NCBI RefSeq assembly: GCF_007997385.1
Contig: NZ_VOSC01000005.1
Coordinates: forward strand, 248,001 to 312,000
Length of the DNA stretch: 64,000 nt
From: Seonamhaeicola algicola
GTDB lineage: Bacteria > Bacteroidota > Bacteroidia > Flavobacteriales > Flavobacteriaceae
Reading direction: 5' to 3'
The notes beneath the pieces were generated by a model. That model did no database searches. It was not told the origin of the DNA and saw only the letters and a program-made list of their open reading frames with translations. The stretch's first letter is position 1. The number at the start of each line of letters is the position of its first letter. Positions 52,878 to 61,464 of the stretch are shown piece by piece. The translations under genes and the position numbers were made by a program.

Positions 52878-55382
52878 ATGAAACACACATATCACATACA
52901 CGGAATGACCTGCAACGGTTGTCGCAGTCACGTTGAGGAAACACTTTCTAAAGTAGAAGGCGTTTCAAAAGCAACAGTCGATTTAGAAAAGGCAGAAGCT
53001 ACCATAGAAATGGAATCACACATACCTATAGAAACATTTCAAGAAGCCTTAAAAAAAGATAGTGATAGATACACTATCCATAATCAAGGTGAACATCATC
53101 ATCATCATACCAAAGGTAAAAAGGAAAAGCAACAAAAAGGGAAAGGCACAGGCACATTTTATTGTCCTATGCATTGCGAAGGCGATAAAACTTATGATAA
53201 ACCAGGCGATTGTCCTGTTTGCGGAATGGATTTGGTGGAAGAACAAAATCTATCAGCAACTTCAAAGGAACAATGGACGTGTCCGATGCATCCAGAAATT
53301 GTAAAAGAAGAAGCAGGTTCGTGTCCTATTTGTGGGATGGATTTAGTCCCAATGGAAGCAGATAGTTCAGCAGAAGAAAAAACGTATAAAAAGCTATTAA
53401 AGAAATTTTGGATTGCCACAGCATTTACCTTGCCCATTTTCTTAATGGCTATGAGCGAAATGCTCAATAACAATCCGTTGTACGATATAATGGAACAGAA
53501 ATATTGGAACTGGATTCAGTTTGTTTTATCCATTCCAGTTGTCTTTTACGCTACGTGGATGTTCTTTGAGCGTGCTTATAGAAGCATAAAAACGTGGAAT
53601 CTCAATATGTTTACACTTATTGGGATTGGTGCAGGTGTGGCTTGGTTATTTAGTGTATTTGGGATGTTGTTTCCAGATGTATTTCCTGAACAATTTAAAA
53701 CTGAATCAGGCGCAGTTCACGTCTATTTTGAAGCAGCAACTGTGATTTTAACGTTAGTGCTTTTAGGTCAGTTGTTAGAAGCTCGTGCCCATAGTAAAAC
53801 CAATTCGGCAGTAAAAGAACTGTTGAAATTAGCACCTAATAAGGCCATAAAAATAGTAGATGGTGAAGAAGTTGAAGTCAGTATTGACGAGATAGAACTT
53901 AATGATATTCTAAAAGTAAAACCAGGAGATAAAATTCCTGTAGATGGTATGATAACCGAAGGTGAAACAACCATTGACGAATCTATGATTACAGGTGAAC
54001 CCATTCCTGTAAACAAATCTCAAGAAGATAAAGTAAGTAGCGGAACCATTAATGGGAATCAATCCTTTTTAATGAAAGCAGAAAAGGTAGGAAGTGACAC
54101 TTTATTATCACAAATCATTCATATGGTTAATGATGCCAGTAGAAGTCGTGCACCTATTCAAAATTTAGCAGATAAAGTTTCAGGCTATTTTGTGCCAGTT
54201 GTAGTTCTTATTTCTATTATCACATTTATTGTATGGTCTATTTGGGGACCAGAACCAGTTTATGTGTATGCGTTTGTCAATGCAATTGCAGTACTAATCA
54301 TTGCTTGTCCTTGTGCTTTAGGTTTAGCAACACCAATGTCTGTAATGGTTGGTGTGGGTAAAGGTGCTCAAAATGGTGTATTGATTAAAAATGCTGAAGC
54401 TCTTGAAAAAATGGATAAGGTAAATACGCTTATCGTTGACAAGACAGGAACAATTACCGAAGGAAAACCAACAGTTGAAACCGTTGGAGCTTTTAATGCT
54501 GCTTTAAGCGAAAAAGAAGTGTTACAATACATCGTTTCATTAAATACCAATAGCGAACATCCTTTGGCAGAAGCGACAGTTAAATATGGCAAAGAACACA
54601 ACACAGAAATTTTAAAGTCCGAAGATTTTAGTGCAGTCACAGGAAAAGGTGTTGAAGCGACAATAAAAGATAAAAAAGTAACATTAGGTAATCCTAAAAT
54701 GATGGAATATGCTAAAGCAGATGTTACATCGACAATGAAAGACGAAGCTAAATCTTACCAAAAACAGGGTAAAACAGTTTCTTATTTGTCAATAGATGAA
54801 ACCGTCGTTGGATATGTAGTTATAGGCGATAAGATAAAAGAAACAAGTGCTAAAGCCATTAAAGCACTTCAAGATAAAGGGATTGATGTTATAATGCTTA
54901 CAGGTGATAATCACGATACAGCACAAGCAGTAGCATCAGAACTAAATCTTGCAGATTTTAAAGCCAGTATGTTACCAGAGGACAAACTCAAAGAAGTAGA
55001 AAAATTACAAGAAAACGGAAAAGTAGTTGCTATGGCAGGTGATGGTATTAACGATGCACCAGCATTGGCTAAAAGTGATGTCGGTATTGCTATGGGAACT
55101 GGAACAGACGTAGCGATAGAAAGTGCTATGATAACACTCGTAAAAGGCGATTTACACGGTATTGTAAAAGCAAAAAATTTAAGTAATGCTGTAATGAAGA
55201 ACATTAAGCAAAACCTATTTTTTGCACTTATCTACAACACTTTAGGTGTGCCTATTGCAGCAGGTGTGTTGTTTCCATTCTTCGGAATACTACTCTCGCC
55301 AATGATAGCAGCTTTAGCAATGAGTTTTAGTTCGGTTTCGGTAATAGGTAACGCATTACGATTAAGAACAAAAAACATTTAA
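52878..55382 (+). CDS. copA: Cu+-exporting P1B-type ATPase
   Basis: 834 residues. N-terminal HMA domain (HGMTCNGCRSHVEE), a His-rich linker, then two heavy-metal-binding-domain units (FYCPMHCEGD...GDCPVCGMDL; WTCPMHPEI...GSCPICGMDL). Catalytic part: TGEP (actuator TGE), IACPCALGLATP (CPC), DKTGTITEGKP, SEHP and GDGINDAPALAKSDVGIAMGTGTD. This is a CopA-type Cu(I) exporter. Followed after 4 nt by the CDF-like protein. Confidence 0.94.
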   Translation: MKHTYHIHGMTCNGCRSHVEETLSKVEGVSKATVDLEKAEATIEMESHIPIETFQEALKKDSDRYTIHNQGEHHHHHTKGKKEKQQKGKGTGTFYCPMHCEGDKTYDKPGDCPVCGMDLVEEQNLSATSKEQWTCPMHPEIVKEEAGSCPICGMDLVPMEADSSAEEKTYKKLLKKFWIATAFTLPIFLMAMSEMLNNNPLYDIMEQKYWNWIQFVLSIPVVFYATWMFFERAYRSIKTWNLNMFTLIGIGAGVAWLFSVFGMLFPDVFPEQFKTESGAVHVYFEAATVILTLVLLGQLLEARAHSKTNSAVKELLKLAPNKAIKIVDGEEVEVSIDEIELNDILKVKPGDKIPVDGMITEGETTIDESMITGEPIPVNKSQEDKVSSGTINGNQSFLMKAEKVGSDTLLSQIIHMVNDASRSRAPIQNLADKVSGYFVPVVVLISIITFIVWSIWGPEPVYVYAFVNAIAVLIIACPCALGLATPMSVMVGVGKGAQNGVLIKNAEALEKMDKVNTLIVDKTGTITEGKPTVETVGAFNAALSEKEVLQYIVSLNTNSEHPLAEATVKYGKEHNTEILKSEDFSAVTGKGVEATIKDKKVTLGNPKMMEYAKADVTSTMKDEAKSYQKQGKTVSYLSIDETVVGYVVIGDKIKETSAKAIKALQDKGIDVIMLTGDNHDTAQAVASELNLADFKASMLPEDKLKEVEKLQENGKVVAMAGDGINDAPALAKSDVGIAMGTGTDVAIESAMITLVKGDLHGIVKAKNLSNAVMKNIKQNLFFALIYNTLGVPIAAGVLFPFFGILLSPMIAALAMSFSSVSVIGNALRLRTKNI

Positions 55383-55386
55383 TTAT

Positions 55387-56178
55387 ATGCAGAAAACAGT
55401 TTTCAAAATATCAAAAATGGATTGTCCTTCTGAAGAAAATCTAATTAAGATGAAGCTATCTGATATAGATGGTATCAAACAACTTGATTTTAATTTAGAA
55501 GAAAGAATCTTAACACTATATCATAATTCAAATGTAAATGAAATTGGTAATGCCTTAAATGAATTAAAATTAAATGAAAGTTTAATCAGTTCAGAAGATA
55601 CAGACACAATTATTACTGAATCTACAAGGAGTCAATCCAAACTGTTGTGGACAGTTCTAATCATCAATTTTGCATTTTTTATTATCGAAATGAGTACAGG
55701 ACTTATTTCAAAATCAATGGGATTAGTTGCTGATAGTTTAGATATGTTGGCAGATTCATTTGTTTACGGATTGAGTTTAATAGCGGTTGGTGGTACAGTT
55801 TTAAAAAAGAAACGGATTGCAAAATATGCAGGCTATTTTCAGATAACACTTGCAATTATCGGAATCGTTGAGGTAATACGTAGATTTTTAGGCTATGAAG
55901 CTTTACCTGTATTTTCAACAATGATTATAGTTTCAGTATTTGCTTTGATTGCAAATGGCATTTGCTTGTACCTCTTACAAAAATCTAAAAGTCAAGAAGC
56001 ACATATGCGTGCCAGTATGATTTTTACCTCTAACGATATTATAATAAATCTTGGCGTAATTACAGCAGGCGTTTTAGTCAATTGGCTGCATTCTGGTATT
56101 CCAGATTTAATTATAGGAATCATTGTATTTGGATTGGTGATACAAGGTGCATTCAGGATATTAAAATTAAGTAAGTAA
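55387..56178 (+). CDS. Cation-diffusion-facilitator-like transporter with HMA-like N-terminus
   Basis: 263 residues. N-terminal ~70 residues resemble a heavy-metal-associated fold with a modified motif (KMDCPSEENLIKM, one Cys). Six TM segments follow, with the CDF pattern EMSTGLISKSMGLVADSLDMLADSFVYG (Asp residues in TM2) and TSNDIIINLGVI (TM5). It exports a divalent cation or an unconventional metal. Co-transcribed with copA. Confidence 0.85.
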   Translation: MQKTVFKISKMDCPSEENLIKMKLSDIDGIKQLDFNLEERILTLYHNSNVNEIGNALNELKLNESLISSEDTDTIITESTRSQSKLLWTVLIINFAFFIIEMSTGLISKSMGLVADSLDMLADSFVYGLSLIAVGGTVLKKKRIAKYAGYFQITLAIIGIVEVIRRFLGYEALPVFSTMIIVSVFALIANGICLYLLQKSKSQEAHMRASMIFTSNDIIINLGVITAGVLVNWLHSGIPDLIIGIIVFGLVIQGAFRILKLSK

Positions 56179-56204
56179 AAAGTTTAACTATAAAATAAAA
56201 AAAT

Positions 56205-56690
56205 ATGGAAAATTCAAAAGAACACTCAAACAAAGGAAATTACAAAACCTTCTTTATAATGTTGGCTTGCTCATTTGTAGCAATGTACATCACAATGTAT
56301 TTAAACACCTATTCCATAGACCACGTATGGTTTAGTCTAACACGATTCTATATGACGTGTTTAGGGATTTCAACAATGGCAGTAATAATGTGGTTTTTTA
56401 TGCGAAAAATGTATAATGATAGAAAGAAAAACATAGCAATTCTTGCAGGTAGTTTTATTCTGTTTATAGGGGCTTTGGGGTTAGTAAGAGCACAATCACC
56501 AATAATTGGTGATGTCCTTTGGATGAAAGCAATGATACCGCATCATTCTATCGCTATTTTAACAAGTGAAAGAGCAGATATAAAAGACCCAGAAGTAAAA
56601 AAACTGGCAGAAGATATTATTGAAGCACAACGCAAGGAAATAGAAGAAATGAAAGCAATGATAAAACGATTAGAAAATGAAAACAAATAA
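56205..56690 (+). CDS. DUF305-family membrane protein
   Basis: 161 residues. Three hydrophobic segments (about 16-34, 45-66, 78-95), then the DUF305 helix pair (WMKAMIPHHSIAILTSERADIKDPEVKKLAEDIIEAQRKEIEEMKAMI). The MIPHH and MKAM residues suggest metal binding. DUF305 proteins are frequent in copper-resistance loci. Its 3' end overlaps the next gene by 14 nt. Confidence 0.85.
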   Translation: MENSKEHSNKGNYKTFFIMLACSFVAMYITMYLNTYSIDHVWFSLTRFYMTCLGISTMAVIMWFFMRKMYNDRKKNIAILAGSFILFIGALGLVRAQSPIIGDVLWMKAMIPHHSIAILTSERADIKDPEVKKLAEDIIEAQRKEIEEMKAMIKRLENENK

Positions 56691-58455
56691 AATATTAATC
56701 TATTTAGGATTATTAGCAGTTGGTCTATTATTGGGTTGGTTGCTTTTCGGTGGTTCATCAAAAGAAGAAGCAGACCATAATCACAATGAAGTTGAACAAA
56801 CCAATCAAATGTGGACTTGCTCTATGCATCCACAAATTATGCAGCCTGAACCAGGCGATTGTCCTATTTGTGGGATGGACTTAATTCCTGCCGAAAGTGG
56901 AGCAGATGGTTTAACAGCAGATCAGTTTAAATTAACCACTAATGCTATGGCTTTAGCAAACATTCAAACCACGGTGGTTGGTAATGGTTTAGTAGAAAAT
57001 GGAATCATAAAACTTTCAGGAAAAATTGCCGAAAACGAAGAAGCCAATGCAGTACAGGTAAGTTATTTCGCTGGAAGAATTGAACGTTTGAATGTGAGTT
57101 TTACAGGCGAAGAAGTTCGTAAAGGTCAATTATTGGCAACCATTTATTCGCCAGAACTCTATGCAGCACAACAAGAATTAATCACAGCAGCTTCTTTAAA
57201 AGAATCTCAACCTGCTTTATACAAAGCAGTCCGTAATAAATTGAAATTATGGAAACTCTCTGAAAATCAAATCAACCAGATTGAAGAAACAGGAAAAGTA
57301 AAAGAAAACTTTCCTGTTTATGCAACCGTTTCGGGTACTGTTACAGAAAAATTGGTAGAGCAAGGCGATTACATCAAACAAGGACAACCCTTATTAAAAA
57401 TTGCCAATCTCAACACAGTTTGGGGAAACTTTGATGTGTATGAAAATCAGATTGACCGCTTTAAAAAAGGACAGGAAGTGATGATAACAACCAATGCTTA
57501 TCCTAATAAAGAGTTTAAAGGTAAAGTTGATTTCATTGACCCAGTTTTAAACACGAAAACAAGAACTGTAACCTTACGTGTTGTTTTAAGCAATAAGGAC
57601 GATGTATTTAAACCAGGAATGTTTGTAACCGCAAATATTGAAGGCAGTACAGCTAAAAATGATGAAGTAATATCAATTCCTGCATCTTCTGTATTATGGA
57701 CAGGTGAACGTTCTGTGGTGTACCTTAAAACAAATCCAGACCAACCTATTTTTGAAATGCGTGAAATTAAATTAGGCAATCAAATTGGTAATGAATATGA
57801 AGTTGTAGAAGGTTTATTTGTTGGAAATGAAATAGTGACTAACGGAACATTTACGGTTGATGCAGCAGCACAATTACAAGGCAAAAAGTCTATGATGAAT
57901 AAAGATGGTGGTAAAGTAATGACTGGACACGAAGGTCATTTAGGTATGGATAACAATGCATCTAACAAAGAAAGTGACCACACTAATATGAATGAGCGTT
58001 TGGAAGTATCAGAGAAATTTCAACAACAGTTAAATAGTGTTTACAATGCGTATATCAATTTAAAAGATGCTTTAGTAAAAGAAGATTCAATAAGTACTTC
58101 AGCAAACGCAACAACTTTATTAAATAAATTGAACAAAGTAGATATGAAATTGTTGTCAGATAATAAGGCGCATAACCATTGGATGTCATTAGAAGGCGAA
58201 ATAAAATCTTCTGCAACTTCAATTTCTGAAACGTCCGATATAAAATCACAAAGAGACCATTTTAAACATTTATCATCACATCTAATCAATGCTGTACAAC
58301 TATTTGGTATCAATGAAAAGGTCTATGTAGAATTTTGTCCAATGGCAGATAACAATAATGGTGCTTATTGGTTAAGCAAAGAAGAAAAAGTAATCAATCC
58401 ATACTTTGGCGAAGCAATGCTAACCTGTGGTGAAGTAAAACAAGTAATAGAATAA
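56677..58455 (+). CDS. cusB: CusB-type adaptor with HMBD and DUF3347 domains
   Basis: 592 residues. N-terminal membrane anchor (ILIYLGLLAVGLLLGWLLF), a heavy-metal-binding domain (WTCSMHPQIMQPEPGDCPICGMDL, about 46-69), then the adaptor body (GRIERLNVSFTGEEVRKGQLLATIYSPELYAAQQEL; ATVSGTVTEKLVEQGDYIKQGQPLLKIA) to about 410. A C-terminal DUF3347 domain (about 445-592) ends VEFCPMADNNNGAYWLSK...AMLTCGEV. Predicted adaptor for the CusA/TolC pair encoded 8 kb upstream. Confidence 0.9.
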   Translation: MKTNKILIYLGLLAVGLLLGWLLFGGSSKEEADHNHNEVEQTNQMWTCSMHPQIMQPEPGDCPICGMDLIPAESGADGLTADQFKLTTNAMALANIQTTVVGNGLVENGIIKLSGKIAENEEANAVQVSYFAGRIERLNVSFTGEEVRKGQLLATIYSPELYAAQQELITAASLKESQPALYKAVRNKLKLWKLSENQINQIEETGKVKENFPVYATVSGTVTEKLVEQGDYIKQGQPLLKIANLNTVWGNFDVYENQIDRFKKGQEVMITTNAYPNKEFKGKVDFIDPVLNTKTRTVTLRVVLSNKDDVFKPGMFVTANIEGSTAKNDEVISIPASSVLWTGERSVVYLKTNPDQPIFEMREIKLGNQIGNEYEVVEGLFVGNEIVTNGTFTVDAAAQLQGKKSMMNKDGGKVMTGHEGHLGMDNNASNKESDHTNMNERLEVSEKFQQQLNSVYNAYINLKDALVKEDSISTSANATTLLNKLNKVDMKLLSDNKAHNHWMSLEGEIKSSATSISETSDIKSQRDHFKHLSSHLINAVQLFGINEKVYVEFCPMADNNNGAYWLSKEEKVINPYFGEAMLTCGEVKQVIE

Positions 58456-58487
58456 TAAATCAAGTAATAACAATTAAATTTTAAACA

Positions 58488-58982
58488 ATGAATTTTTCAA
58501 AGAAAAATCACGAACACAAAAACAAAAATGTAATCGACGTGAGTAAAAAAGTAATTTTAAGTGTAGCTGTAATAGCAGCATTAGGTTTAACAAGTTGTAA
58601 AAACGAAACCAAAAAAGAAACAGAAACCACAACTACTGAAATGTCAAAAGATATGGCAATGACAGACCTGTCTTTTGGTGTAAGAGGAAATTGCGGAATG
58701 TGTAAAAACACTATCGAAAAAGCAGCTAACGGTGTTGAAGGTGTTACAAGTGCTAATTGGGATGTCGATAAAAAGAAGATTGATGTGTCTTTTGATGATA
58801 CAAAAACCGATGCAATGGCAATCCATAAAGCAATCGCAGCTTCAGGATATGATACCGAAAAAGTAGCAGGTGATGAAGAAGCATATGATGGTTTACCAGG
58901 TTGTTGTAAATACGACCACGAAATGATGATGAATCAATCTGGTGAAGAAGAAAGTGATGACCATTCAAATCACGACCATTAA
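58488..58982 (+). CDS. HMA-domain lipoprotein metallochaperone
   Basis: 164 residues. Basic, His-containing N-terminus, hydrophobic segment and lipobox GLTSC (Cys about 37), an acidic Thr/Glu linker, then an HMA domain with GNCGMCKNTIEKAANGVEGV. GCCKYDHEMMM and a His-rich tail add further metal ligands. Likely a periplasmic Cu or Zn carrier closing the metal operon; a terminator follows at once. Confidence 0.85.
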   Translation: MNFSKKNHEHKNKNVIDVSKKVILSVAVIAALGLTSCKNETKKETETTTTEMSKDMAMTDLSFGVRGNCGMCKNTIEKAANGVEGVTSANWDVDKKKIDVSFDDTKTDAMAIHKAIAASGYDTEKVAGDEEAYDGLPGCCKYDHEMMMNQSGEEESDDHSNHDH

Positions 58983-58991
58983 GCAATAATG

Positions 58992-59020
58992 AAAGAGTCT
59001 TTTTCGGAAGGCTCTTTTTT
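58992..59020 (+). terminator. Terminator of the metal-resistance operon
   Basis: 10-bp stem AAAGAGTCTT/AAGGCTCTTT with one G-T pair and a 6-nt loop, followed by T-run, 9 nt after the HMA gene stop. Confidence 0.85.
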
Positions 59021-59123
59021 ATTCCCCACAACCCAAAACCCAGTTTTTTCGTACCTCAAAATCCTCTGTCTTTTGTGTTGTTCCGCTCACCTAACAAGTT
59101 TAGCGTTTTTTTGTCTTTAAGGT

Positions 59124-59180
59124 AATAGCATATTACAGCTTTGGTTTTCATAAAATCAAACCAAACTGCAATAAGCTATT
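59124..59180. repeat. Large imperfect palindrome 1
   Basis: 57 nt folding on itself: AATAGC/GCTATT outer arms, TATT/AATA, CAG/CTG and an inner TTTGGTTT/AAACCAAA, with two mismatches and one bulge; loop about 8-10 nt. Confidence 0.6.
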
Positions 59181-59224
59181 CTGTTATTATTATATCATAA
59201 AACCCTAAACTCACCCAAGCTATG

Positions 59225-59317
59225 TTACATAATACAAGTTATAGTAGCAAAAATCCTTTCAAGGGTTTGCTATCGCAGCATTCTTATATTTTCGTAGCTA
59301 TAACTGGTATTATGTAA
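59225..59317. repeat. Large palindrome 2 with inner hairpin
   Basis: 20-bp arms 59225-59244 and 59298-59317 differ at one position (TTACATAATACAAGTTATAG against its complement). Inside lies a second hairpin: TAGCAAA/TTTGCTA with a TCCTT/AAGGG extension. Confidence 0.65.
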
Positions 59318-59648
59318 AATATCCGCAATTCCAACGCGCAATTCCGAACATTTAACCACATTTTGAACTAACATTAAACATTTAAACATTTTAAGGTTTC
59401 TGTTAATTGATAATAATATTCGTTATCTCATTCAAGCTGCACAAAACCATCGTTAAGTCCAAGTATTCCTTACCTCAAGTCTTTGTTTGTTTCATTTCGT
59501 TAACAAATATTAAAGTCCACTTTTCCCCACAACCCAAGTCAGCGGTTATAAAAAAATAGGTTTATAAAGTGTAGTGCTACGCCATAGCATATTGCTTTTT
59601 CTCGTGCCTCAAAAAAACAAAAAGCTATTGTCTAAAAGTCCTGTATAA

Positions 59649-59696
59649 GTAGCTTGTTTAAATGCTGTTTTATCAAACAACTATTTAAAATGCTAC
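59649..59696. repeat. Large palindrome 3
   Basis: Arms GTAGC/GCTAC (59649-59653/59692-59696), TTTAAAT/ATTTAAA (59657-59663/59683-59689) and TGTTT/AAACA (59666-59670/59675-59679) nest symmetrically around a TATC loop. Confidence 0.6.
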
Positions 59697-59823
59697 CCAT
59701 ACAAACGCTTCACCCAACGCTCAGTACGGTACTAAAACCTATTTTTTTAAGTGTTAATTCCCCAGAAAAGTTAAAGGCATTTTCAATCAAGTTTAACTAA
59801 TTTGAAAATTTAAAATAAAAAAG

Positions 59824-59892
59824 ATGGCAAATATATGTGGCTACCTCTGCCAACCGCACAAGGCTATAAAGGTCAAGCCCTACGGGTTTTGA
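59824..59892 (+). CDS. Possible 22-aa leader peptide overlapping a terminator
   Basis: ATG 59824 to TGA 59890-59892, encoding about 22 residues (starts MANICGYLC). The last codons GGG TTT TGA are also the 5' arm of the hairpin at 59884-59913, the geometry of a transcription attenuator. No clear ribosome-binding signal and no homologue known to me. Confidence 0.25.
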   Translation: MANICGYLCQPHKAIKVKPYGF

Positions 59893-59918
59893 ATAAAACT
59901 TTTTTCAAAACCCTTTTT
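59884..59918 (+). terminator. Terminator-like hairpin in right-end region
   Basis: Perfect 9-bp stem GGGTTTTGA/TCAAAACCC with a 12-nt loop, then five T and more pyrimidines. It implies that something is transcribed rightward from the palindrome region. Confidence 0.55.
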
Positions 59919-60062
59919 CTTTTGATTTAGTCATTCAATAAAAAAACTTTTATCCAAAAACCTTGACAGCCTAACCCACGCCACAACAACTATGGCTATC
60001 TTTTTTCTTTTCAAAAAAAAAATGGCGCGAAGCGTAGCGAAGCAATTTTAAATTGGATAGCT

Positions 60063-60503
60063 ATGTCAACTTTTGAACTAAAAACACACCAAGTCGGAAA
60101 AGCTTACTCAAACCCTCATTTTTTTATACTAAACAAAGGGCTAAACAGCGGAAAAACACTCTTAAAATCCTGTGCTAACTGTTTCGTTGTCACTACTACA
60201 ACAGAAGAGGTAAAACACACACTTTTTCACTTATCTATGATGTTACAAATAGGCGGTTTTTACGCTTACCATTTAAAAGGAAGTGTAATTCCGTTTATTT
60301 CAATAGATGATTGCAGAAATACTCTAAAAAATAGTTTTATATCATTAATAAATAATGAATTTCAATTGCAAAAGCATATTAATATAGTGTCAGCGATTAG
60401 TAAAAAAGAAGCCGAACTTCAAAAAGTCATTTCAAAAATGGCAGATTTGAAAGTATCATACATTCAAAGTTTATTTTCTAAAATGCAAAAAGAAGCAATC
60501 TAA
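60063..60503 (+). CDS. DUF6943-like protein
   Basis: 146 residues, soluble. ILNKGLNSGKTLLKSCANCFVVTTTTEEVKHTLFHLSMMLQIGGFYAYHLKGSVIPFISIDDC resembles a family I recall as DUF6943 from Bacteroidetes mobile elements. A C-terminal helix (KKEAELQKVISKMADLKVSYIQSL) follows. Function unknown. It begins 11 nt after a possible 9-codon ORF (60022-60051), of which I make nothing. Confidence 0.6.
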   Translation: MSTFELKTHQVGKAYSNPHFFILNKGLNSGKTLLKSCANCFVVTTTTEEVKHTLFHLSMMLQIGGFYAYHLKGSVIPFISIDDCRNTLKNSFISLINNEFQLQKHINIVSAISKKEAELQKVISKMADLKVSYIQSLFSKMQKEAI

Positions 60504-60628
60504 AGCAACAAAATCCATATCTAACGAATAGCATAAAACTTGCCATATATTCAGTCGGAAGGTACAACTTCGTGTTAAGTCCGTATCAAGTCCGAAGAAA
60601 AATAAGTTTCATTTAAATTATTTATGTT

Positions 60629-61270
60629 ATGGGTAAAATTTCCCAAGGTATTTTAGGAGGGCTTTCAGGTAAGGTTGGAAACGTTATCGGTGGAAGCTGG
60701 AAAGGAATTGATTACATTAGAATTAAACCCTCAAGTGTAGCCAATCCAAGAACTGTTGGTCAAGTAAACCAAAGAACAAAGTTTACTGCCACTTTAGAAT
60801 TTTTACAGGCTGTAAAGCCTTTTATTAAGTTAGGGTATAAAGGATTAGCAGTTAAGAAAACAGAATTTAATGCTGCAATGTCGTATGTGTTGAATAATGC
60901 GATTACAGGTACAGAACCTAACTTTGTTGTTGACTATCCAAACGCTTTAGTAAGTCGCGGGGGTTTATCTGGTGCGTTAAACCCGACGACTGATTTAGCA
61001 ACTGCTGGAGAAGTAACTTTTGGGTGGGATGATAACTCTGCCGAAGGTAACGCAAATGCAACTGATAAAGCGATGTTGTTGGTTTACAATCCCTCAAAAA
61101 AGGAATCTATTTCTTTACTTGATGGAGCAGACAGAACAGTAGGTTCTCAAATTGTTTCAATCCCAACAACTTATGCAGGAGATACGGTAGAGCTATTTAT
61201 GGCGTTTATTACTGCTGATGGTAGTCAAGTATCAAACAGTATTTATTTAGGCTCTGGTACAGCTAATTAA
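60629..61270 (+). CDS. DUF6266 family protein
   Basis: 213 residues. The N-terminus MGKISQGILGGLSGKVGNVIGG and IKPSSVANPRTVGQVNQRTKF are characteristic of DUF6266 as I remember it. The C-terminal half is predicted beta-rich (GEVTFGWDDNSAEGNANATDKAMLLVYNPSKK...). Found in Bacteroidetes genomes near mobile DNA, some with phage-structural flavour; function unknown. Last gene of the element, followed by a strong terminator. Confidence 0.75.
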   Translation: MGKISQGILGGLSGKVGNVIGGSWKGIDYIRIKPSSVANPRTVGQVNQRTKFTATLEFLQAVKPFIKLGYKGLAVKKTEFNAAMSYVLNNAITGTEPNFVVDYPNALVSRGGLSGALNPTTDLATAGEVTFGWDDNSAEGNANATDKAMLLVYNPSKKESISLLDGADRTVGSQIVSIPTTYAGDTVELFMAFITADGSQVSNSIYLGSGTAN

Positions 61271-61290
61271 TGCTTGGTGTTTTTATTTGG

Positions 61291-61318
61291 AAACCGCTCT
61301 AATCGAGCGGTTTTTTTT
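61291..61318 (+). terminator. Terminator of DUF6266 gene
   Basis: Perfect 9-bp stem AAACCGCTC/GAGCGGTTT, 5-nt loop, eight consecutive T. Shields the chromosome from element transcription. Confidence 0.9.
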
Positions 61319-61337
61319 GTGCTATATTAGTAGCTCA

Positions 61338-61404
61338 ATTTATTGATGTTTACTCTTTATTTATTCTTTTTATGTATTTTTTGTACCCTATTTGTTGCCC
61401 AAAT
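61338..61404. repeat. Right-end arm-type repeats
   Basis: ATTTGTTGCCCAAAT at 61390-61404 is identical to 24109-24123. ATTTATTG (61338-61345) followed by TTTACTCTTT (61349-61358) echoes the left-end ATTTGTTG (24047) plus TTTACTCTTT (24059-24068). The repeats lie 36-100 nt inside attR. Confidence 0.6.
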
Positions 61405-61439
61405 GCCTTAACGTCAATAGACATAAGGATAGTTAAATA

Positions 61440-61456
61440 TTGTATTGGGAAGTAAC
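61440..61456. other. attR core of the integrated element
   Basis: TTGTATTGGGAAGTAAC, one base different from attL. In the mnmE frame it still reads C-I-G-K-stop, so it is a displaced copy of the gene's 3' tip. Confidence 0.85.
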
Positions 61457-61464
61457 ACTAAATT

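Larger units (their letters stand above)
59022..60062. other. 1-kb structured non-coding region, candidate origin/transfer region
   Basis: No convincing long ORF. Contains three large palindromes (annotated separately), a 15-nt direct repeat TTCCCCACAACCCAA (59022-59036 and 59523-59537), a terminator-like hairpin at 59884-59913 and a GCGAAGC direct repeat at about 60027-60043. Gene-free, dyad-rich DNA in an element without its own relaxase might be an oriT or replication origin used in cis. This is inference. Confidence 0.4.
23968..61456 (+). mobile_element. 37.5-kb integrated element at the mnmE 3' end
   Basis: Bounded by the attL/attR repeat. Contains a recombinase next to attL, HTH accessory factors, primase/helicase-like genes, a defence-like operon with a prokaryotic Argonaute, a large metal-resistance cargo, and DUF6943/DUF6266-like genes at the right end. 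Practically all genes point rightward. Removing it would place mnmE convergent with the transglutaminase-like gene about 8 nt away, a natural chromosomal arrangement. I see no relaxase, coupling protein or TraG/VirB genes, so it is best called an integrative island or a trans-mobilised element. Confidence 0.85.

Noticed and set aside
59824-60051. 22-codon and 9-codon ORFs as established genes
   Set aside because: No homologues or clear translation signals are known to me; kept only as a low-confidence leader peptide (first) or ignored (second).
23968-61456. Element as a self-transmissible ICE
   Set aside because: No relaxase, coupling ATPase or T4SS/Tra gene is visible between the att sites.
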